From NCBI RefSeq assembly GCF_003001935.1, contig NZ_PVNG01000006.1, positions 1 to 64,000 of the forward strand: DNA of 64,000 nt, read 5' to 3'. The notes under the pieces were generated by a model. The model was not told where the DNA came from. It worked only from the letters and a program-made list of their open reading frames with translations, and searched no databases. Of this stretch, positions 50,467 through 58,571 are shown piece by piece; the stretch's first letter is position 1; the number at the start of each line of letters is the position of its first letter. The DNA comes from Nonomuraea fuscirosea (lineage in GTDB: Bacteria; Actinomycetota; Actinomycetes; Streptosporangiales; Streptosporangiaceae). The translations under genes were made by a program, and so were the position numbers.

Positions 50467-51780
50467 ATGACGAAGACAGACCTGCGCGGCGCGGTGGCGG
50501 GCCGGGTGCTGCTGCCCGGAGACGACGGGTTCGAGCAGGCGGCCAGGCCGTGGAACCTGTCGGTGGAGCAGCGCGTGGCGGCCGTGGTGGAGGCCGCGCA
50601 CGCCGCCGACGTCGCCGCCGTCGTCCGGTACGCGGCCGAAGCCGGGCTGGCGGTCAGCGCGCAGCCCAGCGGGCACGGCGCCTCCGGCGACGCCGACGGG
50701 GTCGTCCTGCTGCGCACCCGGCGGCTCGGCGGTGTCGAGGTACGCGGGGAGGAGCGGGTGGCCCGGGTCGGCGCCGGGGTGACGTGGGGGGAGACGCTGG
50801 CCGCGGCCGGGCCGCTCGGCCTGACCGGGCTGGCGGGCAGCAACCCGGTCGTGAGCGTGACCGGCTACACGCTCGGCGGCGGCCTCAGCTGGTTCGGCCG
50901 CCGGTACGGGTTCGCCGCCGACAGCGTGCGCGCCTTCGAGGTGGTGCGGGCCGACGGGGAGCCCGCCACCGTGACCGCCGGCTCCGACCCCGACCTGTTC
51001 TGGGCGCTGCGCGGCGGCGGTGGCGACTTCGCGCTCGTCACGGCGGTCGAGTTCGACCTGCATCCCGCCCCCGCTCTGTACGGGGGCCGGGTCGTCTGGC
51101 CAGGCGACCGGGCCAGGGAGGTGTTCGAGGCCTTCCGCGAGATCACCTTCGACGCGCCGGACGAGCTCAGCGTCTGGTTCAACCGGGTACGCCTGCCGCA
51201 GGCGCCGCCCCTCGTCACCCTGGACGTCACCTACCTCGGCGAGGAGGGCGACGGCAGGGCGCTGCTCGCCCGGCTCGACAAGATCGGCGACGCGCTCTCC
51301 GACAGCCGGAGGCCGGTCGCCGTGGCCGACCTCGGCGCCGTCACCGCCGAGCCCACCGACCCGGCGCCGGCCCGCTCCCGCGCCGAGCTGCTGACCGGCC
51401 TGGACGACGAGGTGGCGGGGATCCTGCTGGACACGCCCGCGGAACCGGTGGTCGGCGTGCAGCTCAGGCACCTGGGCGGGGCGCTGGCCGCCGCCCGGCC
51501 GGACGGAGGGCCGAGCGGTCCCGTGACCGAGCCCTACCTGCTGTCCACCTTCGGCCTCGCGCTCAACCCGGAGCTGAGCACGGCCGTGGGCGCCAGGCAG
51601 CGGCGCTACGCGGAGGAGCTGGGGGAGCGGGTCGGCGGGCGCAAGCCGTACACGATGCTGGGGGCCGGGGAGCGGGCCGCGGCGGCGTTCACGGGGCCGG
51701 ACCTGGCGCGGTTGCGGGCGATCAAGCGGGCCCACGACCCGCACGGCGTGATCCGCGCCAACTTCCCCGTCCTGGGCTGA
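50467..51780 (+). CDS. BBE-like FAD-dependent oxidoreductase
   Basis: 437 residues from ATG 50467 (GGAAGAG upstream). FAD_binding_4 domain: VSAQPSGHGASGDADG with His70 at the usual covalent flavin site, TGYTLGGGLSWFGRRYGF, FWALRGGGGDFALVTAVEF. C-terminal BBE motif HDPHGVIRANFPV. It is smaller than but related to the C-terminal half of the fusion at 46491-48731. Members oxidise alcohols, sugars or amines with O2. Convergent with the MFS gene; divergent from the methyltransferase. Confidence 0.9.
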   Translation: MTKTDLRGAVAGRVLLPGDDGFEQAARPWNLSVEQRVAAVVEAAHAADVAAVVRYAAEAGLAVSAQPSGHGASGDADGVVLLRTRRLGGVEVRGEERVARVGAGVTWGETLAAAGPLGLTGLAGSNPVVSVTGYTLGGGLSWFGRRYGFAADSVRAFEVVRADGEPATVTAGSDPDLFWALRGGGGDFALVTAVEFDLHPAPALYGGRVVWPGDRAREVFEAFREITFDAPDELSVWFNRVRLPQAPPLVTLDVTYLGEEGDGRALLARLDKIGDALSDSRRPVAVADLGAVTAEPTDPAPARSRAELLTGLDDEVAGILLDTPAEPVVGVQLRHLGGALAAARPDGGPSGPVTEPYLLSTFGLALNPELSTAVGARQRRYAEELGERVGGRKPYTMLGAGERAAAAFTGPDLARLRAIKRAHDPHGVIRANFPVLG

Positions 51781-51824
51781 CCGGAGGGCGGCCGGGCGGC
51801 GTGCCGTCGCCCGGCCGCCGGTGG

Positions 51825-53072
51825 TCAGTGAAGGTCTTCGGTCTCCCTGATGCCCCGCAGGGCCAGCCAGATCGGCGACGGGGACAGCACGATGACGGCC
51901 GCCGCCGCCCAGAGGGTCGCCCGGAGCCCGATCGCCTCCCCGAGCACGCCTCCCAGCAGGGCGCCGAGCGGGAAGGGGCCCATCATGAAGAAGCGCATGG
52001 TGGCGTTCACCCGGCCCAGCAGGTGCGCGGGGCACAGGCGCTGGCGCAGGGTGACGTTCGTGATCGCGTACACGATCTGGCCCAGCTCGCCGGCGGCCGT
52101 GGCCACCACGAGCAGGCTGACCTGCCAGCCGGGCCGGGCCAGCGGCCCGAGCAGCGTGACGGGGCCGGTCACGGCCAGCGACAGCCAGACGACGCGGGCC
52201 GAGCCGAAGCGGCGGGCCAGGCGCGGCGTGACGAGCGCGCCGATCATGACCATGACCGAGCCGGCGGCGAGCACGAATCCGATGGCCGCCGGCGGCAGCC
52301 CGAGGGTGCGGACCAGGAAGATGAAGCTGACGGCCGAGGCCATCGCGAACGAGAAGTTGCACGCGACGCTGGTGATCAGGGTCGCCCGCAGGACCCGGGT
52401 CCGCCAGATGAACGTCACCCCCTGACGGATCCGCGCCACCATTCCGTCGCCGTGCGGCGGGCGGGACGGCGCCGGCTCGGGCGTCCTGATCGCCAGCAGC
52501 GAGGCGGCGGAGAGGCCGAACGTCACCGCCTGGAACAGCACCACGTTCGCGGCTCCCACCAGCGTGGTGGCCCAGCCGCCGAGACCGGGGCCGACCAGCT
52601 GACCGCCGGCCCGGACGGCCTCCATGGACGCGTTGCCCGACAGCAGGCCGCGCTCGCCGACGACGGAGGGCAGGTAACTCTGGTAGCCGATGTCGAAGAA
52701 GACCCTGGCCACGCCGGTCAGGAGCGAGACGAGCACGAGCTGGGCGATGGTCAGGGTGCCGAGGAACGCCGAGAGCGGGATGGACGTCAGCAGGACGGCG
52801 CGGGCCACGTCTCCGGCGACGAGGACCGGCCGCCGCCGCCACCGGTCGATCCAGGCGCCGGCGGGCAGCCCGATCAGCGCGAAGGCGAGCGTCCCCGAGG
52901 CCGTGACCAGCCCCAGTTGCGACGGGGACGCGTGCAGGGTCGTGACGGCGAGCAACGGGACGGCGACCGTGCTGACCTGGGCGCCGAGCTGGCTGGTGGT
53001 CTGGCCGAAGAGCAGCAGCCGGAAGTCGCGGCGGCGCGGCGAGGGTCCGTCGGACAGGGGATCGCTGGGCAC
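51825..53072 (-). CDS. MFS transporter
   Basis: 415 residues and about twelve membrane segments. The MFS loop after helix 2 reads GAWIDRWRRRPVLVAGD, and the general pattern (FRLLLFGQTTSQLGAQVSTVAVPLLA) resembles macrolide-type and enterobactin exporters of the MefA/EntS group. GTG 53072 follows GGAGG by about five bases. It likely exports a drug or metabolite; no dedicated regulator is adjacent except the TetR gene 156 bases upstream in the same direction. Confidence 0.9.
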   Translation of the reverse strand: MPSDPLSDGPSPRRRDFRLLLFGQTTSQLGAQVSTVAVPLLAVTTLHASPSQLGLVTASGTLAFALIGLPAGAWIDRWRRRPVLVAGDVARAVLLTSIPLSAFLGTLTIAQLVLVSLLTGVARVFFDIGYQSYLPSVVGERGLLSGNASMEAVRAGGQLVGPGLGGWATTLVGAANVVLFQAVTFGLSAASLLAIRTPEPAPSRPPHGDGMVARIRQGVTFIWRTRVLRATLITSVACNFSFAMASAVSFIFLVRTLGLPPAAIGFVLAAGSVMVMIGALVTPRLARRFGSARVVWLSLAVTGPVTLLGPLARPGWQVSLLVVATAAGELGQIVYAITNVTLRQRLCPAHLLGRVNATMRFFMMGPFPLGALLGGVLGEAIGLRATLWAAAAVIVLSPSPIWLALRGIRETEDLH

Positions 53073-53227
53073 TGGAGCCTCCAGAGGGCCGGTGGGTGAA
53101 CCCCACCCGCAGCTCCTCCGAAGGCGTCGCTAGGGGAGGGGGACACTACCGGCCGCTCAGGAGCACGTCAACTCGTGGCCGCTGCCCGGCTTTCCGGCCG
53201 TGCTCTCATGCCGCGGTGTCGGTGCGC

Positions 53228-53794
53228 TCAGGTCAGCGAGTCGATCCAGCGTTCGAGGCGGGCTCCCTCCGTGGCCATCAGGTCCGGGTCGCGGAAGGTG
53301 TTGGTCAGCAGGGCGACGCCCTGGTAGGAGGCGAACAGCGCCACCGCCAGCTCCTTGGCGTCCGTCCGTCCCATGGCCGCGAACTGCTCCTCCACCCACG
53401 CGAGCAGCCGGCCCATCACCTTGGCGATGGCGCGGTCCAGGCCGTCGTCGCGCTTGTCGAGCTCGGAGGCGAGCGTTCCGGTGGGGCAGCCGTACTGGGC
53501 GGTCAGGTCGCGCTCGCCGATCCAGCCGCGCAGCAGGGCCTTGAGCCGGTCCTGGGGCTCGGCGAGCCGGCCCAGCTCGTCGAGCATCGTCTGGAGGTGG
53601 TGGCCGTGCGCCTCGATGGCCGCCTCGATGAGCTGGTCCTTCGTCTTGAAGTAGTAGTAGACGTTGCCCACGGGGACGTCGGCCGCGCGTGCGATGTCGG
53701 CGAGGGTCGTCTTCTCGACCCCCTGCTCGTGTAGCACACGCACGGCGGCGCCCGCCAGCCGTTCCCGCTTCCCCGCCCGTGTTGAGTTAGTCAC
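53228..53794 (-). CDS. TetR-family regulator, probably leaderless
   Basis: 188 residues. Helix-turn-helix: TTLADIARAADVPVGNVYYYFKTKDQLI; ligand domain with LLRGWIGERDLTAQYGCPTGTLASELDK, which is common in TetR_C regulators of quinone and electrophile stress. The GTG at 53794 lies inside a perfect operator and 7 bases after TATAGT (minus strand 53807-53802), so the mRNA probably starts at the GTG with no leader. An upstream in-frame ATG would lie outside any promoter. It controls the divergent NmrA-like gene and itself. Confidence 0.9.
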   Translation of the reverse strand: MTNSTRAGKRERLAGAAVRVLHEQGVEKTTLADIARAADVPVGNVYYYFKTKDQLIEAAIEAHGHHLQTMLDELGRLAEPQDRLKALLRGWIGERDLTAQYGCPTGTLASELDKRDDGLDRAIAKVMGRLLAWVEEQFAAMGRTDAKELAVALFASYQGVALLTNTFRDPDLMATEGARLERWIDSLT

Positions 53795-53861
53795 CTGACT
53801 AACTATAGACAAGCAGTCCGGCGGCTCGCTATGGTCGCGTTCTAAGTCAGTCAACTAACTA
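53786..53861. promoter_or_regulatory. Two TetR operators between divergent genes
   Basis: Site 1, GTTAGTCACCTGACTAAC (53786-53803), has perfect 8-base arms and covers the TetR start codon and part of its -10. Site 2, AGTCAGTCAACTAACT (53846-53861), is an imperfect palindrome built from the same AGT/ACT steps and ends 16 bases before the NmrA-like ATG. Both lie in an AT-rich stretch. Binding at both would shut off both genes. Confidence 0.75.
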
Positions 53862-53877
53862 ATTCTCAGGAGCGGAC

Positions 53878-54696
53878 ATGATCGTAGTGACAGGCGCCAC
53901 CGGCAACGTGGGCGGCGAGCTTGTCCGGCTGCTCGCCGCGGCCGGCGAGCGGGTGACCGCGCTCTCCCGTCGGCCCGCGATGTTCCCCGAGGGCGTCCGG
54001 CACAGCGCCGGCGACCTGGCGGACCCCGCGACGCTGAAGGACGCCTTCGACGGCGCCGACGCGCTGTTCCTGCTCGTCGCCGGCCCCGACCCGCGCGCCG
54101 TCCTCGACGCCGCCCAGGCGGGCGGCATCAAACGCGTCGTCCTGCTCTCCTCCCAGGGGGCCGGGACGAGGCCGCGGGCGTACGAGCACCCGGCCGCCTT
54201 CGAGCGGGCGGTGTGCGAGTCCGGGCTGGAGTGGACGATCCTGCGGCCGGGCGGCTTCGCCTCCAACGCCCTGGCCTGGGCCGAGCCGATCCGCGCGCAC
54301 CGCACCGCCGCCGCGCCGTTCGCCGACGTGGCGCTGCCGGTCGTCGATCCGGCCGACCTCGCCGAGGTCGCGGCCGTGGTGCTGCGTTCGGACGGGCACG
54401 CAGGGCGTACGTACGAGCTGACCGGGCCCGCGCCCGTCACCCCGCGCGACAGGGCGGCCGCGATCGGGCAGGCCATCGGCGCGCCGGTGAGCTTCGTCGA
54501 GCAGACCCCGGAGCAGGCCCGCGAGCAGATGCTGCAGTTCATGCCGGAGCCGGTCGTCGAGGGCACCCTGGCCATCCTCGGCACGCCGCTCCCCGCCGAG
54601 CAGCGGGTCAGCCCCGACGTGGAGCGCGTCCTGGGCCGCGCCCCGCGCTCCTTCGCCGACTGGGCCGCCCGCAACGCCGCCGCCTTCCGCCCATGA
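53878..54696 (+). CDS. NmrA-like NAD(P)-binding quinone reductase-type protein
   Basis: 272 residues. Rossmann start IVVTGATGNVGGELVRLLAAAGERV and the NmrA-type continuation SRRPAMFPEGVRHSAGDLADP, RVVLLSSQGAG, WTILRPGGFASNAL. Similar proteins act as NAD(P)H:quinone reductases (QorB-like) or as redox sensors. ATG 53878 with AGGAG six bases upstream. Divergent from its TetR regulator and coupled by an ATGA overlap to a haloalkane dehalogenase, so both are probably induced together by a toxic small molecule. Confidence 0.9.
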   Translation: MIVVTGATGNVGGELVRLLAAAGERVTALSRRPAMFPEGVRHSAGDLADPATLKDAFDGADALFLLVAGPDPRAVLDAAQAGGIKRVVLLSSQGAGTRPRAYEHPAAFERAVCESGLEWTILRPGGFASNALAWAEPIRAHRTAAAPFADVALPVVDPADLAEVAAVVLRSDGHAGRTYELTGPAPVTPRDRAAAIGQAIGAPVSFVEQTPEQAREQMLQFMPEPVVEGTLAILGTPLPAEQRVSPDVERVLGRAPRSFADWAARNAAAFRP

Positions 54697-55655
54697 CCGG
54701 CACCGCGCGCACCCCGCGCACCATGAACGCCCCGCGCACCTTCAACGCGCCGGTCGGCCCGCGCACTCCTGCGCCCGGACGGGACGGGACCGGCTCCGTC
54801 ATGCGGAGCCTGCCGGTCCTCGGGTCCACGATCGCCTACCGGGAACTGGGTGAAGGCGATCCGATCGTCTTCCTGCACGGCAACCCCACCTCCTCCCACC
54901 TGTGGCGGCACGTGATGCCCGCCGTCGGCCGCGGCCGGCGATTGGCTCCCGACCTGATCGGCATGGGGGAGTCGGGCAAGCCCGCCATCGGCTACACCTT
55001 CGCCGACCACGCCCGCCACCTGGACGCCTGGTTCGACGCCCTCGGCCTCGACGACGTCGTGCTCGTCGGGCACGACTGGGGCGGCGCGCTGGCCTTCGAC
55101 TGGGCCGCCCGCCATCCGGGACGGGTCCGCGGGATCGCCTTCACCGAGGCCATCGTCAAGCCGATGACCTGGGAGGAGTTCCCTGAAGGCGGGCGCGAGC
55201 TGTTCCGGGCGATCAAGACCGACGGCGTCGGGGAGTCCATGATGCTGGACGACAACGCCTTCCTCCGCGCGGGCCTGCCCGCCACCGCCGCCACCCTGAC
55301 GGAGCAGGACCGGGCGGCCTACCTGCGGCCGTACCCGACCAGGGAGAGCCGGCTGCCGCTGCTGCGCTGGGCCCGCTCGATGCCGCTGGGCGGCGAGCCG
55401 GCCGACGTGGTGGCCAGGGTGGAGGCGTTCGGCCGGTGGCTGGCCGCCAGCGCGGAGGTGCCGAAACTGCTGCTCGGCTTCCGTCCCGGGCCCGGCACGA
55501 TGTGGACGGAGGAGACCCTCGCCTGGTGCGCGGAGAACATCGCCGCGCTGGAGATCGTCCGCCGGGAGGAGGTCGCCGGTCACCACACCCCCGAGGACCA
55601 GCCGGAGGTCGTCGCGGCGGCCGTCAGGGAATGGATGTCCGGGCAGGGGTGGTGA
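54693..55655 (+). CDS. dhaA: Haloalkane dehalogenase
   Basis: 320 residues. The alpha/beta-hydrolase core tracks the DhaA group closely: FLHGNPTSSHLWRHVMP, APDLIGMGESGKP, VLVGHDWGGALAFDW with nucleophile Asp128, GIAFTEAI with the acid Glu at the DhaA position, LGGEPADVVARVE, and AGHHTPEDQP with catalytic His297. Asn of HGNPT and Trp of HDWGG would hold the halide. The enzyme replaces a halogen with hydroxyl. The ATG overlapping the upstream stop is used; starts at 54723 or 54801 would remove an odd Pro/Arg-rich tail of about 35 residues that DhaA proteins lack. Confidence 0.88.
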   Translation: MTGTARTPRTMNAPRTFNAPVGPRTPAPGRDGTGSVMRSLPVLGSTIAYRELGEGDPIVFLHGNPTSSHLWRHVMPAVGRGRRLAPDLIGMGESGKPAIGYTFADHARHLDAWFDALGLDDVVLVGHDWGGALAFDWAARHPGRVRGIAFTEAIVKPMTWEEFPEGGRELFRAIKTDGVGESMMLDDNAFLRAGLPATAATLTEQDRAAYLRPYPTRESRLPLLRWARSMPLGGEPADVVARVEAFGRWLAASAEVPKLLLGFRPGPGTMWTEETLAWCAENIAALEIVRREEVAGHHTPEDQPEVVAAAVREWMSGQGW

Positions 55656-55669
55656 GCGACGGACGATTC

Positions 55670-55683
55670 CCAACAGATGTTGG
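55670..55683. promoter_or_regulatory. Palindrome before a TetR gene
   Basis: CCAACAGATGTTGG has perfect 6-base arms around GA and lies 15 bases before the TetR ATG at 55699. A further TTGTTGTC follows it, so two TGTTG-type half-sites are present. It is a fair candidate for autoregulation of the TetR gene. Confidence 0.5.
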
Positions 55684-55698
55684 CCTACACTTGTTGTC

Positions 55699-56268
55699 AT
55701 GGCCTTCACCGAACGCTCGGCGGCGACCAGGACCGCCATCCTGGCCGCCGCCAGGAAACTGCTCATCGAACGCGGCTACGAGGCCATGACGATCCGGGCG
55801 GTCGCCACCATGGTCGGCGTGGACCCGTCCATGGTCATGCGCTACTACGGCAGCAAGGCGGGGCTGTTCAGCGCCGCCGTGGACGTGGACCTGCGGCTCG
55901 GCGTGGTCGAGCGGCCGCCGAGGGAACGGCTGGGCGAGCTGCTCGTCCGGCACTTCCTGGCCCGGTGGGAAGGCGACCTGTCCGACGACGTGCTCATCAT
56001 GCTGCTGCGTTCGGCCAGCACGAACCCCATGGCCGCCGAGCGCATGCGCGAGGTGTTCGAGACGCAGATCGCCGCGTTCGTGGCCACCGTCACCGGGGCC
56101 GCCGACGCCGCGCACCGGGCGGGGCTCGTCAGCAGCCAGGTGCTCGGCCTGGCCCTGACCCGGTACGTGCTGCGCTTCCCGCCGATGGCCGACGCCGACA
56201 TGGAGACGCTGGTGCGCGACGTCGGGCCGGTGGTGCAGCACTACCTCGTGGGCGACCCGCTCCCGTGA
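55699..56268 (+). CDS. TetR-family transcriptional regulator
   Basis: 189 residues. Helix-turn-helix: MTIRAVATMVGVDPSMVMRYYGSKAGLFSAA. The C-terminal part (DVLIMLLRSASTNPMAAERMREVFE, TRYVLRFPPMADADMETL) matches the TetR_C group found beside drug-efflux and oxidoreductase genes in actinomycetes. It follows the dehalogenase by 43 bases in the same direction but has its own palindromic promoter region. Target unknown beyond itself. Confidence 0.92.
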   Translation: MAFTERSAATRTAILAAARKLLIERGYEAMTIRAVATMVGVDPSMVMRYYGSKAGLFSAAVDVDLRLGVVERPPRERLGELLVRHFLARWEGDLSDDVLIMLLRSASTNPMAAERMREVFETQIAAFVATVTGAADAAHRAGLVSSQVLGLALTRYVLRFPPMADADMETLVRDVGPVVQHYLVGDPLP

Positions 56269-56344
56269 CGGCCCACGCGCCCGGTGGCCGACATCGATGT
56301 CGCCGGAACCCGCGGCCGAGCCGCTACGACCACGCGGCGGGAGG

Positions 56345-56827
56345 TCATCTGCCGTCCCAGATGAACCGGGTCGCGTCCGTCGCCAGGGCGGTCCAGGCGA
56401 TGGCCCGCGACGGCGTCAGCGACCAGCAGCCCTGCGCGTAAGTGTCGGGGCCCGAGTCGAGGCCGTACTTCGCCCGCGTCGCGTCCGCGAGGCGGCGGGC
56501 CTGCTCGGCGGCGGGATGCACGCGTACGGCCCGGCCCTCGGCGATGACGGCGGAGGCGGCGTCGTCGAGGTGCACGGCGGCCAGGCCGCTGCGGCGCAGG
56601 TTGCGCTCGTGGACGGTCTCCAGGCTGCCGCCGAAGTGGAGTGCGTCGTCCAGCCAGACCCCGCCGACGGGCACGACGTGCGGCCGGCCGTCGGCGCGTA
56701 CGGTGGCCAGCCAGTAGCTGGGCGCGGCGGCCAGCCGGGCCAGCACCTCCGGCCATGCCAGCGTCACGGTCTGTTCCTGGTTTCGGTAGCCGGCCGGCAG
56801 GTGAAGGATCTCCGTCCGCGGGTCCAT
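56345..56827 (-). CDS. Pyridoxamine 5-phosphate oxidase-fold protein
   Basis: 160 residues, split beta-barrel flavin-binding fold: SYWLATVRADGRPHVVPVGGVWLDDALHFGGS in consecutive blocks, ERNLRRSGLAAVHLDDA, VIAEGRAVRVH. Members bind FMN, F420 or heme and reduce or sequester small molecules. The sequence lies closer to F420/flavin-type PPOX proteins of actinobacteria than to PdxH. ATG 56827. Convergent with the TetR gene. Confidence 0.85.
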   Translation of the reverse strand: MDPRTEILHLPAGYRNQEQTVTLAWPEVLARLAAAPSYWLATVRADGRPHVVPVGGVWLDDALHFGGSLETVHERNLRRSGLAAVHLDDAASAVIAEGRAVRVHPAAEQARRLADATRAKYGLDSGPDTYAQGCWSLTPSRAIAWTALATDATRFIWDGR

Positions 56828-56962
56828 GCCACGAGTATGGAGCCGGGGCGGCCGTACCGGTGGGAAGGAAACGCTGGTCGGAGGGTGTGTCCCGAGTCGG
56901 CAGGGGGCCTGAGGCGTCGCCCCGGGGGAGCGGGACGCGCGCCTCAGGCCCCCCTCAGGCCG

Positions 56963-57181
56963 TCAGCTCTGTGCGCAGGCCGACGTCTGCGGGGAGGCGA
57001 TCGGTATCTCCAGGCCCAGGCCCGCGGCCTTGAGCCCGGGCGCGCAGACCTTCGTGTCGTTCAGCGCGTTGACGGTGCCGTCGACGGAGATGGGGCCGAT
57101 CGCGGCCGCCGGGGCCGCGAGCGCGGACAGCGCGAAGGCCGCGGCGAGGGTTACGGTGCCGATACGGGTTGACTGGCGCAT
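56963..57181 (-). CDS. Small secreted protein of unknown function
   Basis: 72 residues from ATG 57181 with AAGGG nine bases upstream. Residues 1-27 are a secretion signal (RQSTRIGTVTLAAAFALSALAAPAAA). The mature 45 residues are mild in composition with two cysteines, in KVCAPGLKAAGLGLEIPI and TSACAQS, that could form one disulfide. It resembles short surface or chaplin-neighbour proteins of streptomycete relatives, but no family is certain. It stands alone between unrelated genes. Confidence 0.72.
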   Translation of the reverse strand: MRQSTRIGTVTLAAAFALSALAAPAAAIGPISVDGTVNALNDTKVCAPGLKAAGLGLEIPIASPQTSACAQS

Positions 57182-57350
57182 TCTGAGGTGCCCTTCTGTG
57201 ACGGAGGGGGTCGATGGTTTCCATGAGTCTTCTTGCCGCTCACGACGACTACAGAACGTGACCATCGGTTACGTTCCGCTGTCGGACACGCCAAGCGCCG
57301 ATCCCCTCGACGGGTGTCCCGACGCCCTGAGGGCACCTGTCCTGATACTT

Positions 57351-57360
57351 CGAAATTTCG
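57351..57360. promoter_or_regulatory. AT-rich palindrome
   Basis: CGAAATTTCG is a perfect 10-base palindrome inside an AT-rich stretch (about 57340-57370) lying upstream of the small secreted protein gene and 45 bases beyond the end of the aminotransferase gene. In this very GC-rich window such a stretch stands out and may be a regulator site or promoter. No matching partner gene identifies the factor. Confidence 0.35.
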
Positions 57361-57405
57361 TGAAATATGGCCTCTGGCGGGGGCGTGCTCGGCGTGCGGG
57401 GGAGG

Positions 57406-58422
57406 TCAGGTCAGGACGTCGAGCGCGCGGTCCACGTCGGCCTCGGTCGTGTAGACGTGGAAACTGGCGCGCACCCGGCCGGCCCGTACCGCCGCTCTGA
57501 TTCCCGCCGCCTCCAGCCGCTCGCCCGGGGCGTCCACCGAGACGATGGCCGTGTCGGACGGCTCCAGGCCGAGGCCCGCGCGGAACCGGTTGGCCAGGGC
57601 CACGTCGTGCTCGCGCACGCGCTCGACGCCCAGCTCGTTCAGCAGCTCGATGGCGGGCGCGGCTCCGACGAAGCTGAACCACGCGGGCGACAGGTCGAAC
57701 GCCCGCGCGTCGCCGGCCAGGCGCAATGGCGGCCCGTAGTAGGAGCCGCCCTCGTCCGCGCCGGCGTACCAGTTGGCGGCCAGCGGGCGCATGCGCTCGC
57801 GCAGCCGCGGCGACAGGTAGCCGAACGCCGCTCCGCGCGGCGCCATCAGCCACTTGTACGCCGCGCACACCAGCGCGTCCACGCCCGCCACGTCCACCGG
57901 CAGCCAGCCGCACGCCTGCGAGGCGTCGGCGATGACCAGCGCGTCATGGTCCCGCGCGGCGGCCACGATGTCGGCCACCGGCGCCACGTATCCGCTCGCC
58001 GACTGCACCACGCTGAACGCCACGGCCGCGGTGTCCTGGGTGATCGCGTCGGCCACCCGGTCGGGCGGCACCGTCACGATGTCGGCGGCCACCGCCCACG
58101 GGAACAGGTTGCTGGTGAACTCGACCTCGGGCACGACCACCTCGGCCCGCGGCGGCAGCGCCGTGGCCACGACCGACATGATCTGCGAGACGGTCGACCC
58201 GACGCTCACATCGGCCGCCTGGGCGCCGACGAGCCGGGCGAAGGCCGCGCGCGAGCGGCCGACGGAGGCGTCCCACGGCTGCCAGTCGCCGCTGCCGTGC
58301 CGCCACTCGGTCAGCACGGCCTGCAACTCGTCGAAGGCACGGCGGGGCGGCAGGCCGTAGGAGGCGGTGTTGAGCCAGCCCGGGTGAGCGTCCCAGAGCC
58401 CGGCGGCAGAGGAGATGTCCAT
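57406..58422 (-). CDS. Class V aminotransferase-fold PLP enzyme
   Basis: 338 residues. Aminotransferase class V/cysteine-desulfurase fold: WLNTASYGLPPRRAFDEL, VGSTVSQIMSVVATAL, PEVEFTSNLFPW, VIADASQACGWLPVD (PLP-binding Asp), PLP Lys in CAAYKWLMAPRG. The members of this subgroup include isopenicillin-epimerase-like and kynureninase-like proteins of unknown substrate. ATG 58422. No clear partner gene; a 51-base repeat array lies immediately upstream. Confidence 0.88.
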   Translation of the reverse strand: MDISSAAGLWDAHPGWLNTASYGLPPRRAFDELQAVLTEWRHGSGDWQPWDASVGRSRAAFARLVGAQAADVSVGSTVSQIMSVVATALPPRAEVVVPEVEFTSNLFPWAVAADIVTVPPDRVADAITQDTAAVAFSVVQSASGYVAPVADIVAAARDHDALVIADASQACGWLPVDVAGVDALVCAAYKWLMAPRGAAFGYLSPRLRERMRPLAANWYAGADEGGSYYGPPLRLAGDARAFDLSPAWFSFVGAAPAIELLNELGVERVREHDVALANRFRAGLGLEPSDTAIVSVDAPGERLEAAGIRAAVRAGRVRASFHVYTTEADVDRALDVLT

Positions 58423-58424
58423 GT

Positions 58425-58571
58425 GATCAGCCTAAAGCGGGCGAAATCAGCGGCCTCAGCGCGTCGCGTCCCTGCGATCAGCCTGAAGCGGGCGAAATCA
58501 GCGGCCTCAGTGCGTAGCGTCCAAAGGTCGGCCTGAAGCGGGCGGCGTTGTCGGCCTCAGCGTGCGGCGCG
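58425..58571. repeat. Three tandem 51-base repeats
   Basis: Units start at 58425, 58476 and 58527, exactly 51 bases apart. The first two are nearly identical (GATCAGCCTRAAGCGGGCGA followed by AATCAGCGGCCTCAG); the third is more diverged and includes the stop codon (58557-58559) of the large minus-strand gene. It is the largest of the arrays in which a gene end has been duplicated into the adjoining spacer, and it also covers the promoter region of the aminotransferase gene. Confidence 0.8.

Noticed and set aside
48704..53072. Antibiotic-resistance island (aminoglycoside kinase, methyltransferase, MFS pump)
   Set aside because: The three genes are common chromosomal families, are not in one operon, and have no mobile element, integron or composition break around them.
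49413..53106. Overlapping open frames of more than 1000 residues on both strands
   Set aside because: They run across several real genes in the wrong frame, are rich in Arg, Gly and Ala, and show no recognisable fold. The methyltransferase, FAD oxidase and MFS genes explain the region.
58425..58571. CRISPR array
   Set aside because: The three 51-base units are directly adjacent with no unique spacers, and no cas gene is present. It is a plain tandem duplication.
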